From Bacillota bacterium (GTDB lineage Bacteria > Bacillota > Clostridia > Lachnospirales > Lachnospiraceae): a stretch of 64,000 nt of DNA. Both the position numbers and the translations under genes were made by a program. Where the stretch lies: positions 1 to 64,000 of the forward strand of contig JAEWAK010000025.1 in NCBI GenBank assembly GCA_023391695.1, in the 5' to 3' direction. Below are positions 34,485-43,811 of this stretch, piece after piece. Numbering within the stretch: the stretch's first letter is position 1; each line of letters begins with the position of its first letter. Under the pieces are notes generated by a model. That model made no database searches, had not been told where the DNA came from, and worked only from the letters and a program-made list of their open reading frames with translations.

Positions 34485-35588
34485 ATGTCAGGTTCTATGT
34501 ATGGAAATTTATTCAAAATGGCAACTTTCGGCGAATCCCACGGTAAAGGGATCGGCGTTATAGTGGATGGGTGTCCTGCAGGGCTTACCCTGACGGAGGA
34601 TATGATACAAACCTATCTCAACCGGAGGAGGCCCGGTCAGAGTAAGTATGCGACTCCCAGAAAAGAAAGCGATACCGCCCAGATTTTATCCGGAGTTTTT
34701 GAACAGAAAACTACCGGTACCCCCATAACTATCCTGGTTATGAACACCAACCAGCAGTCTGCCGACTATTCCGAAATTGCAAACTATTACCGCCCGGGCC
34801 ATGCCGATTATACCTATGATGAAAAATACGGATTCCGTGACTATAGGGGCGGCGGACGTTCCTCCGGACGGGAAACTATCGGCCGGGTTGCGGCCGGTGC
34901 TGTTGCCATGGCCATATTAAACCAGTTGGGAATCAGTGTTTGTGCCTATACCAAATCCATTGGCGACATAACCATTGACTACAAGAATTGCAGCAAAGAA
35001 AATATCCTGCTCAGTCCCTTAGCCATGCCGGATTTAAAGGCTTCGGAAACTGCCCAGGCATTTTTGGACGGTAAAATGAAGGAACTTGATTCCGCCGGCG
35101 GCATTATTGAATGTATCGTAAGCGGCATGCAGGCGGGTGTCGGTGAACCCGTATTTGACAAACTGGATGCAAATTTGGCAAAAGCCATCCTGTCCATCGG
35201 TGCCGTTAAGGGAATTGAATTCGGTTCCGGTTTTCAGACAGCAAAAATGACAGGTTTACAAAACAACGATAATTTCCGATACACGAAGGACGGAAAAGTA
35301 AATAAATTAACCAATCATGCCGGCGGTATCTTGGGCGGCATCAGTGACGGCAGCGAAATTATATTCCGTACCTGCATAAAACCAACACCGTCCATTGCCC
35401 AGACCCAGAACACCATAGATAAATCCGGTGAAAATATCAAGGTAAATATTAAAGGCCGCCATGACCCTATTATTGTGCCCCGTGCCGTGGTAGTTGTGGA
35501 AGCTATGACAGCGGTTACCATCGTGGACATGTTATTCATGAGCATGACTTCCAAAATGGATCAGGTGGTAAAATATTTCCGGAAATAA
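34485..35588 (+). CDS. aroC: Chorismate synthase
   Basis: 367 aa. It converts 5-enolpyruvylshikimate-3-phosphate to chorismate, the last step of the shikimate pathway, using reduced FMN. Signatures: GNLFKMATFGESHGKGIGVI at the N-terminus, RPGHADYTYDEKYGFRDYRG and GGRSSGRETIGRVAAGA. The ATG at 34485 follows GAGGTGA by 5 nt; a GTG at 34476 overlaps that site and is less likely. It is a single gene with its own terminator. Other aro genes are not in the window. Confidence 0.97.
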   Translation: MSGSMYGNLFKMATFGESHGKGIGVIVDGCPAGLTLTEDMIQTYLNRRRPGQSKYATPRKESDTAQILSGVFEQKTTGTPITILVMNTNQQSADYSEIANYYRPGHADYTYDEKYGFRDYRGGGRSSGRETIGRVAAGAVAMAILNQLGISVCAYTKSIGDITIDYKNCSKENILLSPLAMPDLKASETAQAFLDGKMKELDSAGGIIECIVSGMQAGVGEPVFDKLDANLAKAILSIGAVKGIEFGSGFQTAKMTGLQNNDNFRYTKDGKVNKLTNHAGGILGGISDGSEIIFRTCIKPTPSIAQTQNTIDKSGENIKVNIKGRHDPIIVPRAVVVVEAMTAVTIVDMLFMSMTSKMDQVVKYFRK

Positions 35589-35703
35589 GAAAGCTGAACT
35601 GTAACAGGAAGGGAAATCCAACCGGATAATATGCAAAAATATTTACAATATGCCGTTACAGCAATAAAATCCGCACTTTTTTCATAAAAATTCATTTTAA
35701 AGA

Positions 35704-35753
35704 TAAAGAACGGTAAAAGAGGTGTTTGTCCCGCCCCTTTCCGTTCTTTATTT
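35704..35753 (+). terminator. Terminator of aroC
   Basis: Arms AAAGAACGG and CCGTTCTTT with inner partial pairing (GAGG/CCCT), followed by ATTTTG. About 115 bp after the aroC stop. Confidence 0.75.
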
Positions 35754-35857
35754 TGCGGTATTTTCCCTATGGGACTAAATCACATGACTTTCCTTTCCTA
35801 TTATAAAAGGCCTTTTTATTTATTCAGAAATTTTAATAGTTTTTACAAAAGAATTTA

Positions 35858-35885
35858 TTGACATAGGTAATATTCCGTGTATAAT
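35858..35885 (+). promoter_or_regulatory. Sigma-A promoter of the pot operon
   Basis: TTGACA (35858-35863) and TATAAT (35880-35885), both perfect consensus, with a 16-nt spacer, 63 bp upstream of the HTH-cupin gene. Confidence 0.85.
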
Positions 35886-35899
35886 AAAATATGTTGTTT

Positions 35900-35916
35900 G
35901 TTTAGCAAGACTAAAC
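35900..35916 (+). promoter_or_regulatory. Putative operator of the pot regulator
   Basis: GTTTAG (35900-35905) and CTAAAC (35911-35916) form a perfect inverted repeat with a 5-nt spacer, just downstream of the predicted transcription start. A repressor bound here would block the whole operon. Confidence 0.5.
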
Positions 35917-35947
35917 TGAAAGTTTATTATTATTAAGGAGGCATATT

Positions 35948-36487
35948 GTGAAGATCGGAGAAAAGATAAAAGAGCTGCGGGTTCAAAAAAGTCTGACCCA
36001 GGAAGAACTGGCTGACCGTGCGGAACTGTCCAAAGGTTTTATCTCCCAGTTAGAAAGGGACTTAACCTCCCCTTCCATTGCTACCCTGGTAGATATCCTG
36101 CAATGCCTGGGAACGAATTTAGAAGAATTCTTTTCCGATACCTCTTCGGAACAGGTAGTTTTTAAAAAATCGGATTATTTTGAGAAGTATGACAGTGAAT
36201 TAAAGAATGAAATTAAATGGATTATACCCAATGCCCAAAAGAATATGCTGGAACCAATTCTCCTGACCCTGGATCCCGGCGGCTCCACCTATCCGGATAA
36301 CCCCCATGAAGGTGAGGAATTCGGCTATGTTTTAAACGGCAGTATTACCCTACATATCGGAACCAAAACTTTCAAGGCCAAAAAAGGTGAATCTTTTTAT
36401 TATAAAGCCGGTAAAAAGCACTATATTACCGCCTCGGAAAAACAAGGTGCTTCCCTGTTGTGGATTTCCACACCGCCTAATTTCTAG
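35948..36487 (+). CDS. XRE-family HTH-cupin regulator of the polyamine operon
   Basis: 179 aa starting at GTG, with AAGGAGG 6 nt upstream. The XRE HTH spans about residues 6-60 (LRVQKSLTQEELADRAELSK, FISQLERDLTSPS). A cupin_2 domain at about 108-175 (PHEGEEFGYVLNGSITLHIG, YKAGKKHY) likely binds the effector, plausibly a polyamine. It is the first gene of the potABCD operon, 41 bp ahead of potA, as is common in Firmicutes. It probably represses the operon, including itself. Confidence 0.9.
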   Translation: MKIGEKIKELRVQKSLTQEELADRAELSKGFISQLERDLTSPSIATLVDILQCLGTNLEEFFSDTSSEQVVFKKSDYFEKYDSELKNEIKWIIPNAQKNMLEPILLTLDPGGSTYPDNPHEGEEFGYVLNGSITLHIGTKTFKAKKGESFYYKAGKKHYITASEKQGASLLWISTPPNF

Positions 36488-36528
36488 AAAGTTATTCCTA
36501 AAATATAAAATACCAAGGAGGATATAAC

Positions 36529-37608
36529 ATGGCTGGTAATAAGTTGATTAATCTAATTGATATTACAAAGACCTATGACGGCAATACCGTACTGGATGCA
36601 TTGAATCTCTATATCAGGGAGAATGAGTTCCTGACTTTATTAGGCCCCAGCGGATGCGGCAAAACTACTACCCTCCGTATTATCGGCGGTTTTGAAAATC
36701 CGGATGCCGGAAGAGTGATTTTTGATGATAAGGATATCACGAAGCTGCCTCCCAATGAAAGGCAGTTGAATACCGTATTCCAGAAATATGCCCTGTTCAC
36801 TCATATGACCATTGCGGAAAACATAGCCTTTGGTTTAAAAATAAAGAAGAAAAGCAAATCTTATATAAATGATAAAATAAAATATGCACTGAAACTGGTT
36901 AACCTGGAGGATTTTGAAAACCGTACCCCGGATTCCCTGAGCGGCGGCCAGCAGCAGCGTATCGCCATTGCCCGGGCAATTGTCAACGAACCGAAGGTAC
37001 TTCTTCTTGATGAACCCTTAGGAGCACTGGACTTAAAACTCAGACAGGATATGCAGTATGAGTTGATCCGGCTTAAGAATGAACTTGGTATTACCTTTAT
37101 CTATGTAACCCATGACCAGGAAGAAGCCTTAACCATGTCCGATACCATCGTTGTCATGAACCAGGGTTATATCCAGCAGGTCGGCACGCCCGAAATGATT
37201 TACAATGAACCGAAAAATGCCTTTGTAGCTGATTTTATAGGAGAAAGTAACATTCTCCATGCCATTATGATTGAAGATAAACTGGTTAATATACTTGGGA
37301 CCAACTTTCCCTGCGTAGATATCGGTTTCGGAAAAAACAAACCCGTAGACGTGGTAATCCGGCCGGAGGATATTGATCTGGTAAAACCGGAGGAAGGATC
37401 AATTACCGGCAGGGTCACTTCCTTGATCTTTAAAGGTGTTCATTATGAGATGGAAGTTATGGCAGGCGGACATGAATGGCTGGTCCACAGTACGGATCTT
37501 TTCCCGGTGGGCAGCGAGGTAGGAATCTCCGTGAATCCCTTTGACATCCAGATTATGAATAAACCGGAATCGGAAGATGAAGAGGCGGTGATCATGGATG
37601 AACAGTAA
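36529..37608 (+). CDS. potA: Spermidine/putrescine ABC transporter ATPase
   Basis: 359 aa. Walker A GPSGCGKTTT (about 39-48), Q-loop FQKYALFTHM, signature LSGGQQQRIAIARAI, Walker B VLLLDEPLGALD and the H-loop VTHDQEEA are all intact. A C-terminal TOBE_2 domain follows (about 275-345). It drives import through PotB/PotC. AAGGAGG lies 8 nt before the ATG. The 3' end overlaps potB by 11 bases. Confidence 0.97.
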   Translation: MAGNKLINLIDITKTYDGNTVLDALNLYIRENEFLTLLGPSGCGKTTTLRIIGGFENPDAGRVIFDDKDITKLPPNERQLNTVFQKYALFTHMTIAENIAFGLKIKKKSKSYINDKIKYALKLVNLEDFENRTPDSLSGGQQQRIAIARAIVNEPKVLLLDEPLGALDLKLRQDMQYELIRLKNELGITFIYVTHDQEEALTMSDTIVVMNQGYIQQVGTPEMIYNEPKNAFVADFIGESNILHAIMIEDKLVNILGTNFPCVDIGFGKNKPVDVVIRPEDIDLVKPEEGSITGRVTSLIFKGVHYEMEVMAGGHEWLVHSTDLFPVGSEVGISVNPFDIQIMNKPESEDEEAVIMDEQ

Positions 37609-38413
37609 AAAATGGCTGTCTTTCCCTTATATATTATGGATGGCAGCATTTATCATCATTCCGCTGCTGATGATTATATATTATGGTTTTACCTCCCAGG
37701 ACAACAGCTTTACTTTGGATAACCTGTCCTTAATTGCCGATCCCATTAACCTTAAAGCCCTGTGGCTTTCCTTAAAACTATCGGTAATCAGTACTTTATT
37801 ATGTTTAATATTGGCCTATCCCGTGGCATTAATCTTACATAATATGAAGTTAAAAAGTAACTCTTTTATTGTAATGATATTTATATTGCCCATGTGGATG
37901 AATTTTTTATTAAGGACTCTGGCCTGGCAGAATATATTGGAAAAAACAGGTGTTATTAATACCGTGCTTGATTTGCTGCACCTGCCTAACGTAGATATTA
38001 TAAATACACCGGGTGCCATTATATTCGGTATGGTTTATAACTTTCTGCCATTTATGATTCTTCCCCTTTATAACGTATTGATTAAAATCAGTGATGATAT
38101 TACCAATGCGGCAAGGGATTTAGGCGCCAACAGTATCCAGACCTTTATAAAAATAATATTACCCTTAAGCCTTCCAGGAGTCATAAGCGGTATTACCATG
38201 GTCTTCGTACCTTCCTTAACTACCTTCGTTATTTCTGAAATTCTTGGAGGCAGCAAGGTGGTATTAATCGGTAATGTAATCGAACAGCAGTTTAAAACCA
38301 TTAACAACTGGCATACCGGTTCCGGCCTGTCCCTGGTATTAATGATCTTTATTTTGATCAGTATGGCAGTACTTGCCAAATACGATAAAGAGGAGGGAAA
38401 AAGCGTATGGTAA
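37598..38413 (+). CDS. potB: Spermidine/putrescine ABC transporter permease
   Basis: 271 aa with six membrane helices and the EAA-type loop (NAARDLGANSIQTFIKIILP). PotB pairs with PotC to form the channel. It overlaps potA at its start and potC at its end, so the three are translated together. Confidence 0.95.
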   Translation: MNSKKWLSFPYILWMAAFIIIPLLMIIYYGFTSQDNSFTLDNLSLIADPINLKALWLSLKLSVISTLLCLILAYPVALILHNMKLKSNSFIVMIFILPMWMNFLLRTLAWQNILEKTGVINTVLDLLHLPNVDIINTPGAIIFGMVYNFLPFMILPLYNVLIKISDDITNAARDLGANSIQTFIKIILPLSLPGVISGITMVFVPSLTTFVISEILGGSKVVLIGNVIEQQFKTINNWHTGSGLSLVLMIFILISMAVLAKYDKEEGKSVW

Positions 38414-39213
38414 AAAAATTAATCCAAAGATTTTATTTAGCCCTGATTTTACTGTTCCTCTACGCTCCCATCCTTATTTTGATCATATTATCCTTTAATA
38501 AGTCAAAATCACGGTCCAAATGGGGCGGATTTACCTTTAACTGGTACAGCAGGCTGTTCCAGGATGACGATATTATGAGTGCCCTGTACAGTACCCTGCT
38601 CATAGCCCTGTTATCGGCTTTCATAGCTACCGTTATCGGAACGGCAGCTGCCCTTGCCATGAATAATATGAAACGGATACCAAGGGCTGTTTTGATGGGT
38701 ATTACCAATATCCCCATGTTAAATGCGGATATTGTAACAGGTATTTCCCTTATGCTGCTGTTTGTAGCCTTGAATTATTCCTTAGGTTTTTCCAGTGTCC
38801 TTATGGCACATATAACTTTTAATATACCCTATGTTATTCTGAGTGTCATGCCGAAATTAAAGCAGCTGAATATCAGCACCTATGAAGCGGCCTTGGATTT
38901 AGGGGCATCCCGCAGTTATGCCTTTTATAAGGTAGTGTTCCCGGATATATTCCCGGGTGTTTTATCCGGATTTTTACTGGCTTTTACCATGTCTTTGGAT
39001 GATTTTGTCATTACCTATTTTACAAAAGGTGCTTCCATTGATACTCTGTCAACCAAAATATATACGGAAGTACGTAAGGGAATTAAACCGGAAATGTATG
39101 CCTTATCCACTCTTCTCTTCGTGTCTGTCTTAATATTGCTGGTATTAATAAACCGCAGAAACGACAAAATGAAAAATCCGGTAAATGCAAAAGCACTGCC
39201 GGTAAAAAGATAA
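38407..39213 (+). CDS. potC: Spermidine/putrescine ABC transporter permease
   Basis: 268 aa with six membrane helices. The EAA loop reads YEAALDLGASRSYAFYKVVF. Segments FNKSKSRSKWGGFTFNWYSR and MSLDDFVITYFTKG are typical of PotC. Overlaps potB by 7 bases and is followed, after a 197-bp gap rich in hairpins, by potD. Confidence 0.95.
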   Translation: MVKKLIQRFYLALILLFLYAPILILIILSFNKSKSRSKWGGFTFNWYSRLFQDDDIMSALYSTLLIALLSAFIATVIGTAAALAMNNMKRIPRAVLMGITNIPMLNADIVTGISLMLLFVALNYSLGFSSVLMAHITFNIPYVILSVMPKLKQLNISTYEAALDLGASRSYAFYKVVFPDIFPGVLSGFLLAFTMSLDDFVITYFTKGASIDTLSTKIYTEVRKGIKPEMYALSTLLFVSVLILLVLINRRNDKMKNPVNAKALPVKR

Positions 39214-39284
39214 AAGCTGTAACTGCGGCGGGGTTGTTAACCTTAAGGCAGCTGTGTTTACAGGCAAAAAATATAATAAGAACT

Positions 39285-39394
39285 GCTGAAAGAAAATATA
39301 TAATAAGAAAGGTTGCCACATTGTGATTCTTTCAGCCTGTGAAATTTGTTTCACAGTAACATGTTGTGGCGGTACCGCAAACCAATTTGCGGTA
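39285..39394 (+). promoter_or_regulatory. Cluster of three hairpins between potC and potD
   Basis: Three perfect inverted repeats follow one another. GCTGAAAGA (39285-39293) pairs with TCTTTCAGC (39328-39336). CTGTGAAA pairs with TTTCACAG (39337-39356) directly after it. TACCGCAAA pairs with TTTGCGGTA (39373-39394) with loop CCAA, just before the potD ribosome site. None has a T tract, so they look like mRNA-stability or processing elements that could raise potD expression. Confidence 0.6.
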
Positions 39395-39410
39395 TGCAAA
39401 GGATACTGAA

Positions 39411-40478
39411 ATGAAAAAATTTACAGCCGTTTTACTGCTTGCTTTCGCTGGTGTCATTGGCCTGACCGGCTGCCAGAAAAGCGATAAACCAACTGTCTAT
39501 GTTTATAACTGGGGTGAATACATTGATCCTGAGGTCAAAGATTTATTTGAAGCTGAGACAGGAATTAAAGTTGAATACAAGGAATTCGAACAAAATGAAG
39601 ATATGTATCCGGTTATCCAGACAGGATCCGTGAAATATGATGTTGTTTGTCCGTCTGATTATATGATACAGAAAATGATTGATGAAGATATGCTGGCCGA
39701 AATCAATTATTACAACGTACCTAACGTAAAAAATATCGATCCCACTTATTTAAAGAGTGCCGAAGGATTTGATCCGGGCAATAAATACAGTGTTCCCTAT
39801 TGCTGGGGAACTGTCGGGATTTTATATAACAAATCCATGATTAAAGAGCCCATTGACAGCTGGGGCGCCCTGTTTGATACTGATTTTATTAACGCTAACG
39901 GTTATTCCGGCGATATCCTTATGATCAACAGTGTCCGGGATGCTTTTGGTATCGCTTTGTCTTATTTAGGATATTCCATCAATACCACCAATGAATCTGA
40001 ATTAGAAGAGGCAAAACAGCTTTTACAGAAACAGTTTCCAATGGTAGACGCTTATGTGGTAGACCAGGTAAGGGATAAGATGATCGGCGGTGAAAATCCC
40101 ATCGGTGTTATTTATTCCGGTGAAGCCATCTATACCCAGAGAGAAAATCCGGATTTAGAGTACGTAGTACCAAAAGAAGGCTCCAATGTATGGATTGACG
40201 GCTGGGTTATTCCCAAAAATGCTCCTAATAAGGAATATGCGGAAAAATGGATTAATTTTATGTGTGATCCCCAGATTGCCTTGAAAAATTTTGAATATAT
40301 TACTTATTCCACTCCAAACAAAGCGGCCAGGGATTTAATTGAGGATGAAGATATTAAAAACAGCAAGGTTGCTTTCCCGGATGCTTCTGTTCTAGAGAAG
40401 TGTTCAACCTACCAATATCTTGGAGCAGATATGGAAAACCTGTATTTAAAAAAATGGAATGAAGTGAAGTCGAATTAA
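39411..40478 (+). CDS. potD: Spermidine/putrescine-binding lipoprotein
   Basis: 355 aa from the ATG at 39411, preceded by AAAGGA. An upstream GTG in the same frame (39366) would add a non-signal-like sequence across the hairpins. The signal peptide ends in the lipobox LTGC. Typical PotD segments follow: VYVYNWGEYIDPEVKDLFE, YDVVCPSDYMIQKM, SVPYCWGTVGILYN and DGWVIPKNAPN. It captures polyamines outside the cell for PotABC. Confidence 0.96.
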   Translation: MKKFTAVLLLAFAGVIGLTGCQKSDKPTVYVYNWGEYIDPEVKDLFEAETGIKVEYKEFEQNEDMYPVIQTGSVKYDVVCPSDYMIQKMIDEDMLAEINYYNVPNVKNIDPTYLKSAEGFDPGNKYSVPYCWGTVGILYNKSMIKEPIDSWGALFDTDFINANGYSGDILMINSVRDAFGIALSYLGYSINTTNESELEEAKQLLQKQFPMVDAYVVDQVRDKMIGGENPIGVIYSGEAIYTQRENPDLEYVVPKEGSNVWIDGWVIPKNAPNKEYAEKWINFMCDPQIALKNFEYITYSTPNKAARDLIEDEDIKNSKVAFPDASVLEKCSTYQYLGADMENLYLKKWNEVKSN

Positions 40479-40644
40479 TTAGCTTCAGGAACAGCTCCCA
40501 AACTTTTAGCTGTCGGCCCAGGATTACATGTGCCGGAGTCTACCTTAAACCAGCACTGGTCCAATGTGCCCATACTGCCGCAAAATCCACTGCCAGAGTA
40601 ACTTCTTGTGCCTGGAATAGGGCAGGGAGTGGTCTCCTTAAAAT

Positions 40645-40686
40645 AAAATAAAGCCTGTCCTGTTAACCAGGATAGGCTTTATTTTA
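40645..40686. terminator. Bidirectional terminator after potD
   Basis: Arms AAAATAAAGCCT-TCCTG and CAGGA-AGGCTTTATTTT around GTTAAC. It separates potD (plus) from the dehydrogenase gene (minus) and serves both. Confidence 0.85.
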
Positions 40687-40767
40687 TAATACGGATTTAA
40701 TTCTAAAAGTTATTTATGTTATTTTTATTCTATTGCTATTAACTTTCCTTAATCCGTTTTACTGATT

Positions 40768-41724
40768 CTATCTTACTATATTTCTTTCTTCCCCACGTAA
40801 ATAAGCCTTGATATTTTCATATACTTCCTTTACGCAGCGCTCTCTGGCTTCTACGGTTGCCCAGGCAATATGGGGGGTTATGATTAATTTTTTGCTGTCC
40901 TTAATACGCAGTAAGGGGTTATCCGGGGACATGGGCTCTACTTTTATGACATCCAGGCCGGCTGCTGCTATCCGGTTGTTTTCCAAAGCCTCGGCCAATG
41001 CTTCTTCATTTACAATAGGTCCTCTCCCCAGGTTTAAAAGTACAGCTGTATTTTTCATCTTCCCCAAGGCGCTTTTATCAATCAGGTTTTCTGTCGCACT
41101 GTTTAGCGGTGCATGAATGGATATGATATCGGAAGCTTCCAGCAAAGTATCCAGGTCTGCCTGTTCATAGTATGGATTGGAGTTTTTGCCTGAAGTAGAA
41201 TAATAGATAATACGGCATCCAAAGGCTTCGGCTATACATGCTACTCCCCTGCCGATTTCACCCAGGCCGATTATTCCCCAGGTCTTGCCATGAAGTTCAT
41301 TGAATTTTACGTTAAAACAGCTGAATATATCACTTTTTACATAATCACCGCTTTTTACAAACTTATCATAGTAACTCAATTTTTCATACACATAGAAAAG
41401 AAGTGCAAAAGTATGCTGTACGACGGAATGGGTGGAATATCCCCTGACGTTGGCCACTGCTATATTTCTCTGGTTAGTATAGGAAAAATCTACGATATTG
41501 GTTCCGGTCCCTGTAATACAGATCAGTTTCAAGTTATGGGCGTTATTTAGTACAGTTTCGTTCATGGGAACTTTATTTACAATTATAATATCTGCTTCTG
41601 CTGCCCTTTTCGCATCCTGTTCCGGATCCGATTTAGTATATTTAATTACTTCGCCAAATTCATCAAATATGGATAAATCCACATCCCCGCCCAGTGTATC
41701 GGTTTCTAAAAAAACTACCTTCAT
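40768..41724 (-). CDS. D-2-hydroxyacid dehydrogenase (NAD-dependent)
   Basis: About 318 aa from the ATG at 41724 (GGAGG 5 nt upstream; an in-frame TTG at 41736 overlaps the site). The NAD-binding Rossmann motif GLGEIGRGVACIAEAFG and the catalytic Arg/Glu/His regions (NLGRGPIVNEEALAEAL, GLDV, TPHIAWAT) are present. It would interconvert a 2-oxoacid and a D-2-hydroxyacid, or act on hydroxypyruvate/glycerate; substrate cannot be told. Single gene. Confidence 0.93.
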   Translation of the reverse strand: MKVVFLETDTLGGDVDLSIFDEFGEVIKYTKSDPEQDAKRAAEADIIIVNKVPMNETVLNNAHNLKLICITGTGTNIVDFSYTNQRNIAVANVRGYSTHSVVQHTFALLFYVYEKLSYYDKFVKSGDYVKSDIFSCFNVKFNELHGKTWGIIGLGEIGRGVACIAEAFGCRIIYYSTSGKNSNPYYEQADLDTLLEASDIISIHAPLNSATENLIDKSALGKMKNTAVLLNLGRGPIVNEEALAEALENNRIAAAGLDVIKVEPMSPDNPLLRIKDSKKLIITPHIAWATVEARERCVKEVYENIKAYLRGEERNIVR

Positions 41725-41802
41725 ACCATCCTCCAAGTATGCTTAGTACAGCGTTCTGTAAATACCTGTACCCAGTCCTGCCCGTATATTATCTGTGTTA
41801 TC

Positions 41803-42807
41803 TCATCGGATTTTTTCCGGGAAACCTACCTTTTTCTGGACCTTGCGCAATGTTTTAGCGGCGAAATAATTTGCTTTCTCCGCATTGTCCTTAATGATTC
41901 CATCAATATATGCTTTATCCCTGTTCAGCTCATCCACCCTGGCCTGGATTGGCTTTAATTTGGAAGCAACCGCCTCTCCTGCCGCCAGTTTAAATTCACC
42001 GTATCCTTTACCGTCAAATTCCTTAACAACTTCTTCTACTGTCTTGTTGGTCGCCGAGCTGTATATATCAATCAGATTTTTAATACCCGGTTTTTCCGAA
42101 CTGTATAAAATCTGGTTATCGGAATCGGTAACTGCCCTCTTGAACTTACGGATAACGGTATCCGGATCATCCGTTAAAAAGATGCTTGCATTTATATTTT
42201 CATCCGATTTGGACATCTTTTTGGACGGATCCTGAAGACTCATAATCTTTGCTCCGATTTTACCTATATACGGCTCCGGAACAGTAAATACATCTCCGTA
42301 AATCCAGTTAAAACGCTCCGCTATATCCCTTGTTATCTCCAAATGCTGTTTTTGGTCCGCTCCCACCGGTACCACATCGGACTGGAATAAAAGGATATCT
42401 GCCGCCATTAAAACGGGATAGGTATATAATCCGGCATTAATATTGTCGGAGTGTTTTGCTGCTTTGTCTTTAAACTGTGTCATCCGGTTTAGTTCCCCCA
42501 TATAGGTAAAACAATTCAGGATCCAGCTTAATTCCGCATGTCCCGATACATGGGACTGGTAGTAAATACAATTTTTAACCGGATCCAGACCTGCCGCTAT
42601 ATAAAGGGTCAGTAAAGCCCTTGCCCTTTTACGCAGTTCCGCCGGATCCTGCCGGATCGTAATGGAATGAAGGTCTACCACACAATAAAAACATTGGTAC
42701 TCTTCGTTTAGAGTCACCCAGTTGTTTAATGCCCCGAAATAATTTCCCAAAGTCAGGTTTCCGGTTGCCTGCATACCGCTGAATAATGTCTTTTTTCCAT
42801 CTAGCAT
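41803..42807 (-). CDS. trpS: Tryptophanyl-tRNA synthetase
   Basis: 334 aa from the ATG at 42807, with AAAGGAG 7 nt upstream; the longer in-frame start at 42837 lacks a site. Class I aminoacyl-tRNA synthetase with the HIGH-type motif TLGNYFGA and KMSKS-type KKMSKSDEN. It lies about 70 bp downstream of the HAD hydrolase gene on the same strand and is probably cotranscribed with it. No T-box or trp leader is visible upstream. Confidence 0.96.
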   Translation of the reverse strand: MLDGKKTLFSGMQATGNLTLGNYFGALNNWVTLNEEYQCFYCVVDLHSITIRQDPAELRKRARALLTLYIAAGLDPVKNCIYYQSHVSGHAELSWILNCFTYMGELNRMTQFKDKAAKHSDNINAGLYTYPVLMAADILLFQSDVVPVGADQKQHLEITRDIAERFNWIYGDVFTVPEPYIGKIGAKIMSLQDPSKKMSKSDENINASIFLTDDPDTVIRKFKRAVTDSDNQILYSSEKPGIKNLIDIYSSATNKTVEEVVKEFDGKGYGEFKLAAGEAVASKLKPIQARVDELNRDKAYIDGIIKDNAEKANYFAAKTLRKVQKKVGFPEKIR

Positions 42808-42880
42808 AATAATATCTCCTTTAAAATTCATTCTCATCTGATTTTATAATCTATATTCTCCAGCGTCAGGAATCTAAAAG

Positions 42881-43510
42881 TCAGTCCCCAAATTGAAGTT
42901 TTAACAGTTCCCCAAAGGAATCTATGACATAGTCATACTTTTCCACCTGTCCGAAACCATATCTGGCATATACAAACGGAATCCCAGCTTTCCTTGTAGC
43001 AGCTGCATCCCCCCCGGTATCCCCGACATACACCGGTGCCTTTAAATGATTGCGTTCTATTATTAACCTTATATTATCTGCTTTTAATACTCCGGATCTT
43101 CCCGGATACTCAAAATCTTCAAAATACTCCGAAAGCCGGTGGGCTTTTAAAAAACACTGGATATATCCTTCTTCACAATTACTTACGATAAATAATCTGT
43201 AATTATCCTTCAGCTTCTGCAAGGTTTCTTCCAGTCCGGGAAATAATATCCCGCCTGTTTTTTCTAAATAAGGACATTGCTTTTTTGTACTTTCCCGCAT
43301 AATTCCAATTGCAGTTTCCCTGGAGACACTTGGTAATAACTGAATTGCTATCTCTTCAAGAGGCAAACCGTATAATGCTTTTAATCTGTCAGCCGAAATG
43401 GGGTCTTTTACTTCGGGATACTTTCCTGCCACTTCCTTCCAGATTACTGCCGCCGCATCGGTAGAATCCCATAAGGTTCCGTCTAAATCGAAAATTATGC
43501 TGTCAATCAT
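42881..43510 (-). CDS. HAD-family hydrolase (phosphoglycolate phosphatase-like)
   Basis: About 209 aa from the ATG at 43510, with AAAGGA 8 nt upstream; upstream in-frame starts lack a site. HAD motif I is IIFDLDGTLWDS, motif II FIVSNCE, motif III near GVLKADN and motif IV YVGDTGGDAAATRKAG. A subclass I cap sits between motifs I and II. It likely removes phosphate from a small metabolite. It precedes trpS on the same strand. Confidence 0.92.
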   Translation of the reverse strand: MIDSIIFDLDGTLWDSTDAAAVIWKEVAGKYPEVKDPISADRLKALYGLPLEEIAIQLLPSVSRETAIGIMRESTKKQCPYLEKTGGILFPGLEETLQKLKDNYRLFIVSNCEEGYIQCFLKAHRLSEYFEDFEYPGRSGVLKADNIRLIIERNHLKAPVYVGDTGGDAAATRKAGIPFVYARYGFGQVEKYDYVIDSFGELLKLQFGD

Positions 43511-43558
43511 ATTGATATCCTTTCTTCTTTGCAGTATGTTAATCTTATCTTCTTGCAT

Positions 43559-43811
43559 TATATACGAAAAAAAACAAAAAATCCAGTTTATTAATAAAGA
43601 TTTATAAATTCAAAGTCACAGTTCAGCCTTACGCCTAAGTTGTAACAAATTATGTACAGAAATTATATATTCTACAATTTCGCGCGCGTTAAACCCGGGT
43701 ATTCTGTGACTGGAGCGGAGCGAGGTCACAGAAAAAATGTTTCATAAATTATTTCTTCTATGAATAAGAAATATATGTTATAATATTACTAAATAATTTG
43801 TAATGTACAAT
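43559..43811. other. Divergent intergenic region between HAD and luxS genes
   Basis: Holds the promoters of both directions. A GC-rich hairpin TTCTGTGAC ... GTCACAGAA lies at 43702-43733. A TATAAT at 43779-43784 fits a -10 for the luxS transcript. No gene seen. Confidence 0.5.

Noticed and set aside
42838..43558. Possible T-box or trp leader for trpS
   Set aside because: No T-box sequence found; trpS follows the HAD gene closely and is likely read from its promoter.
43702..43733. GC-rich hairpin upstream of luxS, first thought to be a terminator or riboswitch part
   Set aside because: It lies upstream of the likely -10 box of luxS, is upstream of the HAD gene too, and has no T tract.
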